This document shows, piece by piece, positions 47,429-59,980 of a DNA stretch of 64,000 nt. How positions within the stretch are numbered: position 1 is the stretch's first letter; every line of letters begins with the position of its first letter. This DNA comes from Mya arenaria (lineage: Eukaryota > Mollusca > Bivalvia > Myida > Myidae), in the NCBI RefSeq assembly GCF_026914265.1, contig NC_069124.1:54455888-54519887 (forward strand), read 5' to 3'. The notes beneath the pieces are model-generated. The model was not told the DNA's origin. It was given only the letters and a program-made list of their open reading frames with translations, and searched no databases. The position numbers and the translations under genes are program-made.

Positions 47429-48775
47429 TCAAGACACAATTTTCTATTATGAAACAGAGCAAATACGAACTTGATTATAACAGTTGCATATAAACATAAA
47501 GTCGTTACTCTCAACTTCTCGACTGTAAAAACAAATTAGGAGTGTTGAATTGCGCTGCAAATTAACACATTTTGTGAGGTCATTTGGTAGAAAACCACGC
47601 ACCTTGTTTACTTTGTCAATCCTCTGTAATATGTCTCTTAGCGGAGAAAATGACAGCCAAGTGATACCATCCAAAATGGTCGTCATGCATTGGCAACCAT
47701 TTCCAATATGGTTACCAACTACATTTCATGTTCGGCATTTCAAAGGTTTATGTTGGTTTAAATTATTTGGAAATGTCTTTCATCATGATGTTTGTTACAA
47801 AAATACTCCATAAATGTATTTCCTATTATACAAAATGGCCGATTCTGTCCAAGAAATTCAAAAAGTGCCCGCCAAAAAGAGACAATATGTTTTTTGAAAT
47901 AAAATAGCTGGCCACCAGTATCCCTCCCAAAAAGAGGGAGCGGGGATTTTGTACTGAATGATTTTCAGAAAGTAGGTATAAATAAATATCATTTAATGTG
48001 TTCTGCCATTTGCGTTAGGGGCTATAAGGCACACCAGTATATAATGTATATTATCTTTCTAATATTATATAAATATATCTAATTTTAAATAGGAATTGAC
48101 ATGTGTCGTCACATACGTCTTATATAACGCTGATAATAAAGTACATGTAAGTAAATGGTCCATAGCAAAATAATTTTAATTCAAGCAAATCAAAGCCGTA
48201 ACCTGATGTACGGTACCTTAAAATGTGTGAATATTACTAGTATTCAAATAAGCATATTTTAAAAAATGTTTATATGAAACATGGTTCAAGTAGAATATAG
48301 TATGTAGTGTTTGTTTTTTGATATATGTTACTTGAAAATATATATGTTCACATAAAATTTGTCTATTTAAAAAAAAACAACAGATGAATAAAATGTTTTA
48401 GCACTTTATTTATATAATAATACAGTATTAAGAGTTTATCAGAAAAACTAATATATATATATGAAGCAAAACAAAGCATGTTAATTCCGAAACATAATAT
48501 TCATTAACTTAAAAATTGTGTGTTTTGAAAATAGCCTACTGCAATACGGTTTCAGTTTTTAAATATTATTAAGTGTGTAACTTGGTATGCTCCCTTAAAA
48601 AACACACAATTTAACCACTGGGACAAGTCCAGTAGCCTTAAACAGGATGAGGAATCACGTGCTTAGGGGTTTTCACATGGGCCACCACGGGTCACAACTG
48701 ATGTAAACACACAAGTAAGTGACGTGAGTTAACTACTAAATAACATTTTTGAAAGAAAAATACAGGCTAATTATT
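47429..48775. other. No gene recognised
   Basis: AT-rich. Overlapping frames at 47447-47686 (minus) and 47550-47813 (plus) cover a slightly GC-richer patch, but I recognise neither product. Confidence 0.35.
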
Positions 48776-49006
48776 TTTAGCCTGTAAAAGACATGGCCAG
48801 AATCTGATTCTGCACGTGTGAACTAATTTAGATTTGCTTGTATGTTAATGATGCAATCTTTGGCCAAAATTTCAGCGTTGCATCGTTCCATAAAATTCCA
48901 TCGAGTTGAAATTTTGGCGATGGATTACATCATCAAAATACAAGCAAATCTAAAATATTTCACACGTGTAGAAGCAGAAAATAGCATAGTCTTTAATAGG
49001 CTAAAA
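48776..49006. mobile_element. Fold-back MITE, about 230 bp
   Basis: Nearly the whole element is an inverted repeat. The left arm TTAGCCTGTAAAAGAC, then CACGTGTGAA, TTTAGATTTGCTTGTAT and CCAAAATTTC recurs inverted on the right (GAAATTTTGG, ATACAAGCAAATCTAAA, TTCACACGTG, GTCTTTAATAGGCTAA). The arms exceed 90 bases around a loop of roughly 35 bases near 48900. Confidence 0.75.
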
Positions 49007-49299
49007 TAACTAGGTAGTCTTTGAGACTTTGAGATCATAGAAAAACTGAACAGATAGGTAAATTGTACATTATTTGAAAGTAATCAGTTTGAGTTCGTTT
49101 TATACTTAATAACAATTTGAAGAATTATTATACTATAATAAAACCATGTCAGATATTTGAATTCTTCATATTGCTAAGATAACATGAAATAGTTTGCTTT
49201 GTTTAGTTTTAACATATTGAATTCAACACATATAACTATCTGAAACATCAGATTGCAATACAAAATGTAATTCTCGAAAGGGTATCACTAATCACGTAT

Positions 49300-49501
49300 C
49301 CGGGGGGGGGGGGGGCACACCCGATACGTGCCTCCCCTCAAATTGTCCTAATTTAGCTTTTTTTTCAATATGGAATAGAAGACGCAGTCCTGCAAACACT
49401 TTAATCTTAAAACGTTCGGTTCTGAGGGAGGGGTGCAAGTCGAAAGGCTACGACCCTAAGTTGCGCCGCCTCTTGCATCAAATTCTGGATCCGCCCCTGG
49501 A
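49300..49501. repeat. Dispersed repeat with G-run and GGATCCGCCCC end
   Basis: Starts near a pure G-run (about 49302-49315) followed by CACACCCGATACG, and ends GCGCCGCCTCTTGC, then TTCTGGATCCGCCCCTGG. The same end motifs flank the LINE at 29127 and 32447. Non-coding. Confidence 0.45.
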
Positions 49502-51369
49502 TATCTCTCTGAGATATATGCTTCCCCGACACAATCGTCATTAGTTCATTTGTTAGGGTAACTAAGTTGAAAGCCCATGACAATGACATACGTGGAAGAC
49601 AGTAACGACAGTACCGTTTATCGTAACAACTCGGCTATCTCCGTCAAGCTTCGGGATATATCTCGTAAACGGGCTTCAATATATACGATAATGTGATAAG
49701 GACCGCCGGCGATTTACTCAGTTATCATTACTTTAAGTAGGCCCATTCGATAAAGTTAACAATGTTTAAAATTGTTCAATATGGGAAAATGAAATTGGGA
49801 AATTAACTTTCAGGACAGGTATAATGCCCTATATAACAAATAAAACTGACCCGGCTTGACGATTGAAAACACATCTATCAGGTTTTCAGTATGGGTGCCG
49901 CCATGATGGAATTCAACTCTGTCAGGTAATGGCCGAGGTTTTCCAATTGGACATAACCGAAGGAGACTTTTAGTAAAACCTGGACCACCGTAAACCGTAC
50001 CGTACACTTGGTGAAATGGCATGATAACTGTTTGAGTAATGTTCTCAATCTTAATGGTATAGATGTATGTCTTAATGTTAACGTTTTTCTTTGAAAATAT
50101 AACGATATTGATTTTAGTACACTTAATTATGATACTAGTCAGATAGTGTTATAAACCTTATGTTACTTAAATTACACTTTAGATATGGTGACCTATAGCC
50201 CCAACGGGTTGGGTGCAAATGTTTGTATATATGTTATTACTACCCTGCTTGAATTACACATGCCACAATAATAAACAATGTACTTACTTACTACATTTAT
50301 ATGTTTTATATTTTATCTCAATTGTACGGTACGGTGTACGGCGTTGGTACGGTATTTAGTAAAAGGCGCTGATACATTAAAGATATCAAAGATGTGTACG
50401 GCCATTTATTTGACCATCATGTTACACCAAATGTATAGCAATGTAAAGCAGAAACAAGAGATATACAAACTAAAATAAAAACAAATACGTCATTGTTAGA
50501 TGAAATGAGGTAAAGTAGAATACTACCTCATTGGCTGACACATTATCAGCGCAAAATCTGACGCAGGGAGTGTGTATCGGATGAATGGCAATGGGCTTAA
50601 TGATCATGCCTTAGTATTTAATGATTGCCTAACTGAAATTGTTTTGGCTGAAAATGTAGGTTGCATTCTAAACATGTTACCAAACCACTCATTTCAACTT
50701 TCGCCTGTGTATAAAGATCCACCTTCTGCCACTTGTCCGATTCTGCCACTCATTGCGTTGACAATGTATCAGAAAATGAGGTTGTATACTTAGACAAATG
50801 TCTAATGATTACGAGTTTGTCCGCAACTTTCACTCCGCTCATTGTTAATCATTAAGAATTTACTTATAACCATCAACCGATTACAAAGATACTTAATAAA
50901 TAGCTGTATGCTTGTTGCGTGTAAACAAGTGCGTGTAAATAGACATGAAGTGCTTAAAAAAACGGAAACGGTAAGTGCCGAGCCGTGATCTTTGGAAAGC
51001 CAACAGGTTGACACCGGAAGTTGTGTGGGAGTGCTCCAGTATACTAGCGAGTGCAACACACTCCTCATTAACAGTGAATCCCCTTAAAAAATATCATTGC
51101 TGTCCAAATAAATAATCATGTACAATACCATCATTATTAAATCACCAACATTAGTGGGTTACGTTGCTTACTCGGCCATACGCTGCAGCAATGTCTTAGA
51201 CTGCTACTTGAATTGGGGTCGAGTACACGTCCATTCACCTGTGATAAGTCAGGGATAGTGGCATCTAGCAATGATCCATCATCCTTGTATCTATACGAAC
51301 CGACGAAATGCCATGTGCTGTTACAATAAGGGCGTGTCTGGTCTTTGTAATATTGCAACATTAAGAGGG
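49502..51369. other. No gene recognised
   Basis: Several short frames (49810-50022 minus, 50572-50793 plus, 50802-51068 minus) have no motif that I know. The part near 50.7-50.88 kb is a dispersed repeat shared with 56.2-56.35 kb. Confidence 0.35.
50690..50880. repeat. Dispersed repeat, copy A
   Basis: Shares the order of motifs ATATCAGA/ATGTATCAGA, AGGTTGTAT, TTAATCAT and AGAATTTACTT with 56205-56345, at moderate identity. Family unknown. Confidence 0.4.
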
Positions 51370-54300
51370 CAACCGTACAGTTTGACGAACCTACCCCCTT
51401 CAATGTGCCATAAAACAATATTCTACAGTGCAATTATAAATGCCAATATAATGTGGGCTACCGTCCAATCTCACATATGTAACCGTTGCAGTGTGCAGAC
51501 TACCTCACGTACAGCAGTGTTCCGTTGGCTTAAAGTAGACTGTACACCGTTTTTTTTATGTAATTTTCATATAAAGAAGAGACGTCTGTATTATGGCTGC
51601 ATTGAATATGCGACTATTTTAAATGTAATCAGACTAGGTTAACCTTCACTTTGACATAGCTGACCGTTGCAAATAACGATATAGAAATACTACGCATGGC
51701 AGCACGACATGGGCTACCGTACCGAGCTAGTGAGCTTAACAGAAATGCTTCATAATATATTATCAAATGGGCTACTGGGCACTTTTATTTATCTGACCGT
51801 TGCAATATGCTTTAAAGCCATAATTCATACAGTAATATTCAGTGGGCTACCGTACATGTCAGTGGATCTGGCCTTCGCAATATGCCCCACAATATAACTA
51901 CTGAGCAATGTAACACAATGCAGGCCTCCAAACTCTTTAACGTCACGAACGAAGCTGTTTTAATGTGCCATATAAAAAGAGTAGTCCATCCTGTAATATC
52001 AAGTGGGCTCCCGTACACTTTGACGCATGGACCATGGAGCCTAAAGCAATACTCCGCACTGCAATATCAAGTGGGCACCCGTATACTTTGACGAATGGAC
52101 TATGGTGCCTATAGCAATACTCCGCACTGCAATATCAAGTGGGTAACCGTACACATTGACGTATGGACTATGGGGCCGATAGCAATACTCCGCACTGCAA
52201 TATCAAGTGAGCTACCGTACAAATTGACGTATGGACTATGGGGCCGATAGCAATACTCCGCACTGCAATATCAAGTGAGCTACCGTACACATTGACGTAT
52301 GGACTATGGGGCCGATAGCAATACTCCGCACTGCAATATCAAGTGAGCTACCGTACACATTGACGTATGGACTATGGGGCCGATAGCAATACTCCGCACT
52401 GCAATATCAAGTGAGCTACCGTACACATTGACGTATGGACTATGGGGGCGATAGCAATACTCCGCACTGCAATATCAAGTGAGCTACCGTACACATTGAC
52501 GTATGGACTATGGGGGCGATAGCAATACTCCGCACTGCAATATAAAGTGGGATACCGTACATACTGACGTATAGACATGGAGCCTTTAGCAATCCACTTT
52601 GACGCATGAACTTCGGATCATATAGAAATACCCCGATCTGCAATATGAAGTGGGCTACAATACAAATTGATGTATGTACTATGAAGTCTATAAGAATACT
52701 CCGGACTGAAATATCAAGTGGGCTACCGTACACTGTGACGTATGGACTACGTAGCCTATAGCAATACTCCGGACTGAAATATCAAATGGGCTACCGTACA
52801 CTGTGACGTATGAACTATGTAGCCTATAACATTACTCCGGACTGAAATATCAAATGGGCTATCGTACACTGTGACGTATGAACTATGTAGCCTATAGCAA
52901 TACTCCGGACTGTAATATCAAGTGGGTTACCGTACACTGTGACGCATGGACTATGTAGCCTATAGCAATACTCCGGAGTGCAATATCAAGTCGGCTACCG
53001 TACACTGTGACGTATGGACTATGTAGCCTATAGCAATTCTCCGGACTGAAATATCAAATGGGCTACCGTACACTGTGGCGTACGGACTATGTAGCCTATA
53101 GCAATACTCCGGAGTGCAATATCAAGTCGGCTACCGTACACTGTGACGTATGAACTATGTAGCCTATAACATTACTCCGGACTGAAATATCAAATGGGCT
53201 ATCGTACACTGTGACGTATGAACTATGTAGCCTATAGCAATACTCCGGACTGTAATATCAAGTGGGTTACCGTACACTGTGACGCATGGACTATGTAGCC
53301 TATAGCAATACTCCGGAGTGCAATATCAAGTCGGCTACCGTACACTGTGACGTATGGACTATGTAGCCTATAGCAATTCTCCGGACTGAAATATCAAATG
53401 GGCTACCGTACACTGTGGCGTACGGACTATGTAGCCTATAGCAATACTCCGGAGTGCAATATCAAGTCGGCTACCGTACACTGTGACGTATGGACTATGT
53501 AGCCTATAGCAATACTCCGGACTGAAATATCAAATGGGCTACCGTACACTGTGACGTATGGACTATGTAGCCTATAGCAATATTCCGGAGTGCAATATCA
53601 AGTCGGCTACCGTACACTGTGACGTATGGACTATGTAGCCTATAGCAATATTCAACACTGCAAAATCAAGTGGACTTTCGTACGCTTTGGCGTATGGACT
53701 ACGGAGTATATAGCAATATTCCACAATTCAATATCAAATGGGCTACCGGACACTTTGTCGTGTGGACTATGATACCATGGCAATATTCCATACTGCAATA
53801 TCAAGTAAGCTACCGTACTCTGTGACGCAGGGACTATGGAGTATATAGCAATATTCCACACTTCAATATCAAGTGGGCTACCGTACACTTTTACGGTTGG
53901 ACTATGGAGGTCATATCAATACTCCATACTATAATATCAAGTTGGCTAATGTACACTGTGATGTATATACTATGAAGTCTAAAGCAATACTCCGCACTGC
54001 AGTATCAAGTGGGCTACCGACCCTACCGTACACTGTGACGTATGGACTAGGGAGCCTATAGCAATATTTCACACTGTAATATCAATAGTACACTTTAGCG
54101 TATGGACAATGGAGTCTATAACAAATCTCCACACTGCAATATCAAGTGGGCTACCGTACACTTTGACGTATGGACTATGGACCCTATAGCAACACTCCGT
54201 ACTTCAATATCAAAAAGGCTACCGTACATTTTGATGTGTGTATTATGGAGCCTACAGCAATACTCCGTACTGCAATATCAAGTGGGCAACCGTACACTTT

Positions 54301-54420
54301 GACGTATGTACCATGGACCCTACAGCAATACTCCGTACTGCAATATCAAGTGGGCAACCGTACACATTGACATATGTACTATGGAGCCTATAGCATTACT
54401 TCGCACTGCAATATAAAGTT
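51370..54420. repeat. 68-bp minisatellite array, about 40-45 units
   Basis: The unit reads GTGGGCTACCGTACACTTTG, ACGTATGGACTATGGAGCC, TATAGCAATACTCCGCACTG and CAATATCAA. Units before about 51.99 kb and after 53.65 kb are diverged, and the centre is homogeneous, as usual for arrays renewed in the middle. Two subfamilies meet near 52.6-52.7 kb: a GGGGCCGATAG type to the left and a GTAGCCTATAG type to the right. A five-unit (340 bp) block at about 52810 is repeated at 53150. Confidence 0.95.
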
Positions 54421-54853
54421 GTGGTGAAAATGATCCGCAAGGGCGCTCTTCTGATGTAACTTAGTAGGAATCTTAATGTGAAAAACTTACGTAATGTAAT
54501 CAACTAAATATATCTATTTTCTTTACAGTGTGTAAATTAATAGTATTCCCGATCTTGTTTAAAGCCTGAACAATCGCCGCACTGCACTGGCGACATTTAA
54601 GGCACACATGATGCTTGATAATTAATACTTTATTGCAAATGTATAGCTGTTATTCCAGACATTTTAAGGCGCAAATGGCGCATATTTCAAGGCTTTGAAC
54701 TATGTTTCTTAGATAGTTCAGTATGTTTGTCCTTAACATATGCTTTAACGCATAAAGTCAGATTTCTTCTATGCAAGGTATAGGTCCTGTCTTCTTTCCC
54801 CTTCAAAGTGCTCTCATCTTAAAAAGATGAACATTATCGTGAGGTTTTATACG

Positions 54854-55030
54854 TTAAAGCTGCATTCTCACAGATTGACAATTTTGACACTGTTTTTAGT
54901 TTTTGTCTCAGAATCAGCTGGTATTGGTATCAATGCTTTAAATCCATTCATATAAAGAATGGACCTCAATCGTTTGGAAAACTTTCATTTCCAACGGTAA
55001 AAAATCATACCTCGATTTTTTTATTTGAAA
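54854..55030. mobile_element. Fragment of a TTAA-type MITE
   Basis: Begins TTAAAGCTGCATTCTCACAG, ATTGACAATTTTGACA, which I remember as the end of a very abundant bivalve MITE. The opposite end is not visible, so the copy is truncated or diverged. Confidence 0.45.
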
Positions 55031-56204
55031 AAGGGCATGTCACAAACCAAGGTTTGGCGTTAGAGGGGGCGCACTTGGGGGGAAGGGCACAACCCTCCCG
55101 TGACCACCACCATCGCAAAGCCGCCCGTGCAAATGTACGAAATAAACTAACTGCTTGAGAATAGAAATGACCACATACAGTGGAATAAAAGAGGATCTTA
55201 ATGTGGTTAGAGGATGATTATTTTTCCGGGGGAAGGGGGGTGGGTCCTCTCCCACCCACTCCAACTACCAGACTGGAAACTCTGGTTAGTTTTGTAGAAA
55301 ATGGTATGGTGCATTTGGGTGTAATGTATGCTGTTTTTTTAAACTAACATGAAAAGTTGATTTGGACAACTTTAGAACGAAACACAATTTAAGCAAATGT
55401 ACGAAATAAATTTAATGCGTCAGAAAAGTAATAGCCGCATAATAATTGTACGATCTCAAATTTCATAATAACAACGCTGTTATTTCTGCATTAACCTTTT
55501 TCTTCACCTTACTTTTCCTGCTATGGGCATTTCTGTTCGGGTAATAAATTTGATTGGTTTCACTAACTGTGTATTTGTTGTGACTGTTTCAAATAATATA
55601 AAAACTAGTTTTATCGTTGGATTTACAAAAACCCAAACTGGATGCGGTTTCGTCGGTTCGCTCTATCCGAAAACAAGCCCACTGTGAAAAAAACAACATG
55701 GCGGACAGTGATCCAACACGGGTGACGTTGAAACACAATTTAGTTACAACAGGCAAATAACCATCTGCAGTATAATTGTTTTGAAGAAATTTAGATATAA
55801 TGGCTACACGCAGAGGCTCCATCATGTTGTTAAAGCTGTACACAAAACCATGCGTTTGTTACTTCAAGCAAACCCGTTCAGACGTTGATACCAAACTAGT
55901 TTCAGTTTTGGTTTCAATGGTTTCGGCGGTTTCGAAACCTGTTTCGAAATAAGTTACAATACACGATTACGTTCATATTAAAAATAAAGTTAAGAGGAAA
56001 CAAAGCTAAATAATATTTCAGTGGAACGCTTATACCTACAGAACGAAATTACATACTTTGAATACTCTTTTTTAGAATATTACATACATTTTTTTTGAAA
56101 CTGCAGATAGGCAATCATTTAGTACTAGACTTTTAACTTTCGTGAGTGTTTAAAATTCCGCCAATTGCCATTCTTTCTATACATACACTCTCTGTGCCAG
56201 GGTT
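55031..56204. other. No gene recognised
   Basis: GC-rich islets at 55060-55130 and 55220-55265 (GGGGGCGCAC, CCACCCACTCC) resemble pieces of G-rich dispersed repeats. The rest is AT-rich, including a TTTCGGCGGTTTCGAAACCTG near-palindromic stretch at about 55920. Confidence 0.35.
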
Positions 56205-56345
56205 TGCGTTGATAGCATATCAGACAACAAGGTTGTATTCTAAGTCAGTTAGATGACCTAAAGTAAAATATTACTGATTAAGAAGGGCTATTTCGTTACG
56301 CTTACTGCGCCCATTCTTAATCATAGAGAATTTACTTCATGCTAT
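56205..56345. repeat. Dispersed repeat, copy B
   Basis: Counterpart of 50690-50880 in the same orientation; both copies end near AGAATTTACTT. Confidence 0.4.
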
Positions 56346-56456
56346 CTAACTATTATAAAATTGTGCAAGTTTCAGTGACGATCAGTTTGTTTTGATTTTT
56401 AAACAGAACTTAAACATTTAGTAAACACACCGCTAAGTCATTCCTGAGTTGAGCTA

Positions 56457-56792
56457 CATGCTATGGTGGCATACTTCTGCCACGAGATACCCATATAACT
56501 AACTAGTTAAAAAAGTGGTTAACTGTTACGTAACTAGTTTATCACTTAATTAACTAGTTAATTATCGGGTTAACTAGTTACGTAACTAGTTAATTTTTTC
56601 AATAAATAAAATATCATAGCGGGAAATAAATGCATGTTAGTGCCTACAACTGCCATTTTTGTAAAAAAAGTTTACCAGCTTAATATTAAGTGGTTAACTA
56701 GTTACGTTAACTAGTTACGTAACTAGTTAACCACTTAATTAACTAGTTAGTTATATGGTTATCTGGTGGCAGAACTATGCCACCATAACATG
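56457..56792. mobile_element. Inverted-repeat element built on TAACTAGTTA palindromes, 336 bp
   Basis: The left arm (CATGCTATGGTGGCATACTT, CTGCCACGAGATA) is matched inverted by the right arm (ends CTGCCACCAGATA in reverse), and the arms continue into CCATATAACTAACTAGTTA. The core holds many copies of TAACTAGTTA, itself palindromic, often joined as AACTAGTTACGTAACTAGTT. No coding potential. Confidence 0.75.
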
Positions 56793-57819
56793 CCAATAAA
56801 TTATAAATTCCCTTAAAAGGAACTCCCCATGTTCAAGTACTTGGCACGACAGCGGAGCATTTTCGACGCATATCAAAACTTTGTTGATCCAATGTTCACC
56901 TGGTTTGTTACATATAACATTCCGTGTCATACCCTATAAGATGTGACCGAGTACCTTTAAATATCAGAACTCTGCCTGTGCAGCCTAAAAACAATATTTA
57001 CAGTTTCCAAATTATGCGATAGGTTAATATAAAAATAAAACTATAATCCTTAAAAAAGATGGGGTTTTTTGTGTTTTTTTAATGATAATAAAAAGGCATG
57101 TCATTATAGCATTCCTAATGATTTTTACAGTAAAGTATGTGCATTGTACATAATTAATATAACACTTCTGTTAATTTTGTGACAGTATTTTGCCCAAAGG
57201 GGTTCTTACTTGCTATTGTGATCAAAGTACATGTATATAGTTGTTAAATCAGTGGTACATTGACATAGTTTATACTAACGGCTTAGATATTTAACCCCAC
57301 GCTCAATTGGAGAGTTTCGGGTATGTCACATTCAGTCACTTTGGTCAACACAATGCACAAGAAAATGATTCACATCGACCTAGATAAACTCCGCTAGACT
57401 TCCCACGCATCTTAACACACCCACTCAGACAATAGACTCTCCCAAATCTGTACATAAGCGTTCATGCAATAGTCGCCTTCCTGTACATGTATTCACTGTT
57501 CGCTATATCAATGCGTTACAAAGTGTATTGGAAATTTGACATTTGATTCACAGGGATGCATAATAAACAAGTATAAGATGTGGTTAAGGTTCCTAAACGT
57601 GTAAAACAAACAAAGGAGTTATAAACATTGAAACAGGTTTAACAGTTTGTCGTCTGCTACGTTTGTGTATCTATCAAAACAGTATTGGCTTTGTTTAGTG
57701 CAACCGTGTGTCCCACTTCTGACATGTATGTAAACATGGATTATTAGTCAGGATGGCTGTGTTAAGGAGTTACTTTCGATAGGTAGACATCGGACTCAAT
57801 TACGAATAACCGAGATACG
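56793..57819. other. mam: Upstream region of the Mastermind exon
   Basis: No gene seen. The first part (56820-56900) loosely resembles the tRNA-array spacer (GGCACGACAGCGGAGCATTT against GGCACCACAACGGAAGACGC and GGAGCATTT). The 5' untranslated region and promoter of the gene on the right should lie in the last few hundred bases, but I see no convincing TATA box or initiator. Confidence 0.4.
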
Positions 57820-58056
57820 ATGGGGGACGTTTTGTCCCCGAAACGTCGGGATGTGATAGATCGTCTGCGACGTCGGATGGAAATGTACAAACGTCGCCAA
57901 AACGGGCTACAGCAGAGATACGATTATGGAAGCAAGGCTGTTTATGAACAAAGCGGTCAACATGCATTAATGCTTCGACAAAAATGGCTAGAAAGTAAGA
58001 CGAAGGCGAAAAAGCAGAGCAAATCAAAGCCAGACAACACCGGATCTGAAGTCGCT
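57820..58056 (+). CDS. mam: Mastermind-like Notch coactivator, first coding exon
   Basis: The exon encodes 79 residues from an ATG with an in-frame TAG 12 codons upstream (57784-57786), and ends at a perfect GTAAGT donor (58057-58062) in phase 0. Residues 8-70 match the N-terminal MamL-1 domain of Mastermind: VIDRLRRRMEMYKRRQNGLQ, then an RYDYGSK segment, QHALMLRQKWLESKTKAKKQ and a lysine-rich tail. In known family members this kinked helix lies across the Notch intracellular ankyrin repeats and the CSL (RBPJ/Su(H)) factor and completes the nuclear transcription complex. The glutamine-rich activation regions must lie in later exons, which I do not find in the window. The frame continues 24 codons into the intron to 58128; that part is not exon. 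Confidence 0.9.
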
Positions 58057-59980
58057 GTAAGTCTCTTTGTATTTTGGTCGATGTCGATCATACTGCGTTT
58101 GAGTGTGTACAAATTATCGGATGCTTAGCTATGATCATATCGACCCGCTGAGTAAAGTGGGACCGTCCGAAAACCACTTTTGGCCAATCAAATTGTAGCA
58201 ATAATCATACAGTGTGTTTCAATAATACAGTAAGCGAAGTGTAACTAAATTTAACATGCTCTCAAATTGCACGAACATTGTAAAATCCGATACCACGCTT
58301 GTTGTACTGTATATTAAATAATCAAATGACTTAATGAACTTAATTGAAGTTTTTTGTGAAATTAATTATTCAATAAATAAAGCGTGTTTAATGTATGCAC
58401 AGTGTGGAATTTAAAATTAAAATAAAACTGGAGTACTTAAGGATTTGCCAAGATTGGCGGGTACAGATTCTGTTAAATTTATAGGTAATTAATTTTATAA
58501 TTTATCGATTACGTTTATCGAGTCTTTTTATAAACATGCATATATACAAAAGAATGTCGTCCTAAATTATCTGCTAATAATGTTCTTTTATACGCTGTAT
58601 CATACCATAGTCATAGAAAATGCAAATGCTAAGCTTTAACTTGTAATTAAAATGTTTTCGTGACTTGAGTTATTAAACTGATAGAGATCGTGATGCATTG
58701 TCATTTATTGTTGATTTTTATTTATTGGCTTTCCATGGCATAGTATTTTAACTAGACCAAAAAATTTATTGTCAGATAAATCAACGTTTTGTCAAATAAT
58801 TTGTTGTAAAATATTTCGTAAGTAAACCTAAGGAGAAAAAATACTTGTAATCGAGTTTAATTAGCTATTTACATAATTTAGAGTTTGATATATATGTATT
58901 TAATAAAAGTAGTGTCTAGAATATGCATATGTAGCTAATTTTATGTCAGAGGGATCTGTTACAATTATGACTTTATTGAATACATTTTAAGGAGTGCACA
59001 TTATCCTCCCTTTAATTAATAAACTGATTTTATCTTGTTTTCTGGGGACATCAAAACAAAATTTTGCATCAAAATGAATTTGCGAAGTTGGATTTGTTTC
59101 GCTGTTCTTCACTTTAAATACATGCATTTATTTCAACCGTTACGAGAGATTCAAAATTTAAGATGGGGCTAAGAGGGCCCCGACTAGGCTCAAGATCGTA
59201 AATACATGTATTTAGGGTCAGTCTGTGGTCAGATGTTCCCTGCGTAATTTGCTTCTGGCCTCTCAGGGGGTTTTCTGGTATCAGTTGATTAAACTGATGA
59301 CATTGTGTTGATTTTGGGGAGCTCTCCCCACAACTGATTATCGGGTATCCGGTTGTTGGGTTTGGTGTCATTATCTTCTTGTGTTGGAATTCTTTACATT
59401 CAATTGATTTTTCAAGGTGTCTGTATGTCTGTTTCATTGAGAGGCTCAGAAAGGTGGACACCACACTCATGGATACATTCCATTTACTTAGTCTTTGCGG
59501 TGGCAGTTCGGTTGTTCAAATAAAAGTATTCCTTTAAAATACAAACATTATTAAATTGTGATGACAACGATTTTAAGAGTTTGCGTTTACTGTCAAGCAA
59601 TCGAATTCTTGAGTGAAAAAAAAAACGCCACAAAGGCTGCTACAGGGGATTAACCATGCAGCTTCTTTAGGAATATTTGTTGGCGCATCTTGATAATTTA
59701 AGGAAAATATCTGCAAAGTTGCTTTAATATGGATGTATACAATAGACTCAATCCATTGCAAGTACGGCTCCATCTAGCGGCCTGAACTTCGCAATCAAAA
59801 AGATAGCATTTTCTAATTCGCTATTTTCACAGTATTTTGAGCAGCCATGTTGCACATGGGAAAACCCCAAACCTCTCCAAATGGTATTACTTTTACGTCC
59901 GAAGTTATGTACCCTATTATTTTTTCCATAATCTAAGGAGATTTCAGTCTTACACTTCAGTTTTGTTTAGATATGGTCAT

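Noticed and set aside
52372-53888. Minus frames of 68-97 residues with MYGSPLDI repeats
   Set aside because: They are the 68-bp satellite read in one frame. As 68 is not a multiple of three, the frame shifts in each unit and no long product is possible.
59114-59470. 118-residue minus frame as a gene
   Set aside because: No recognisable domain and no splice or start support; it may be part of a dispersed repeat, so not called as a CDS.
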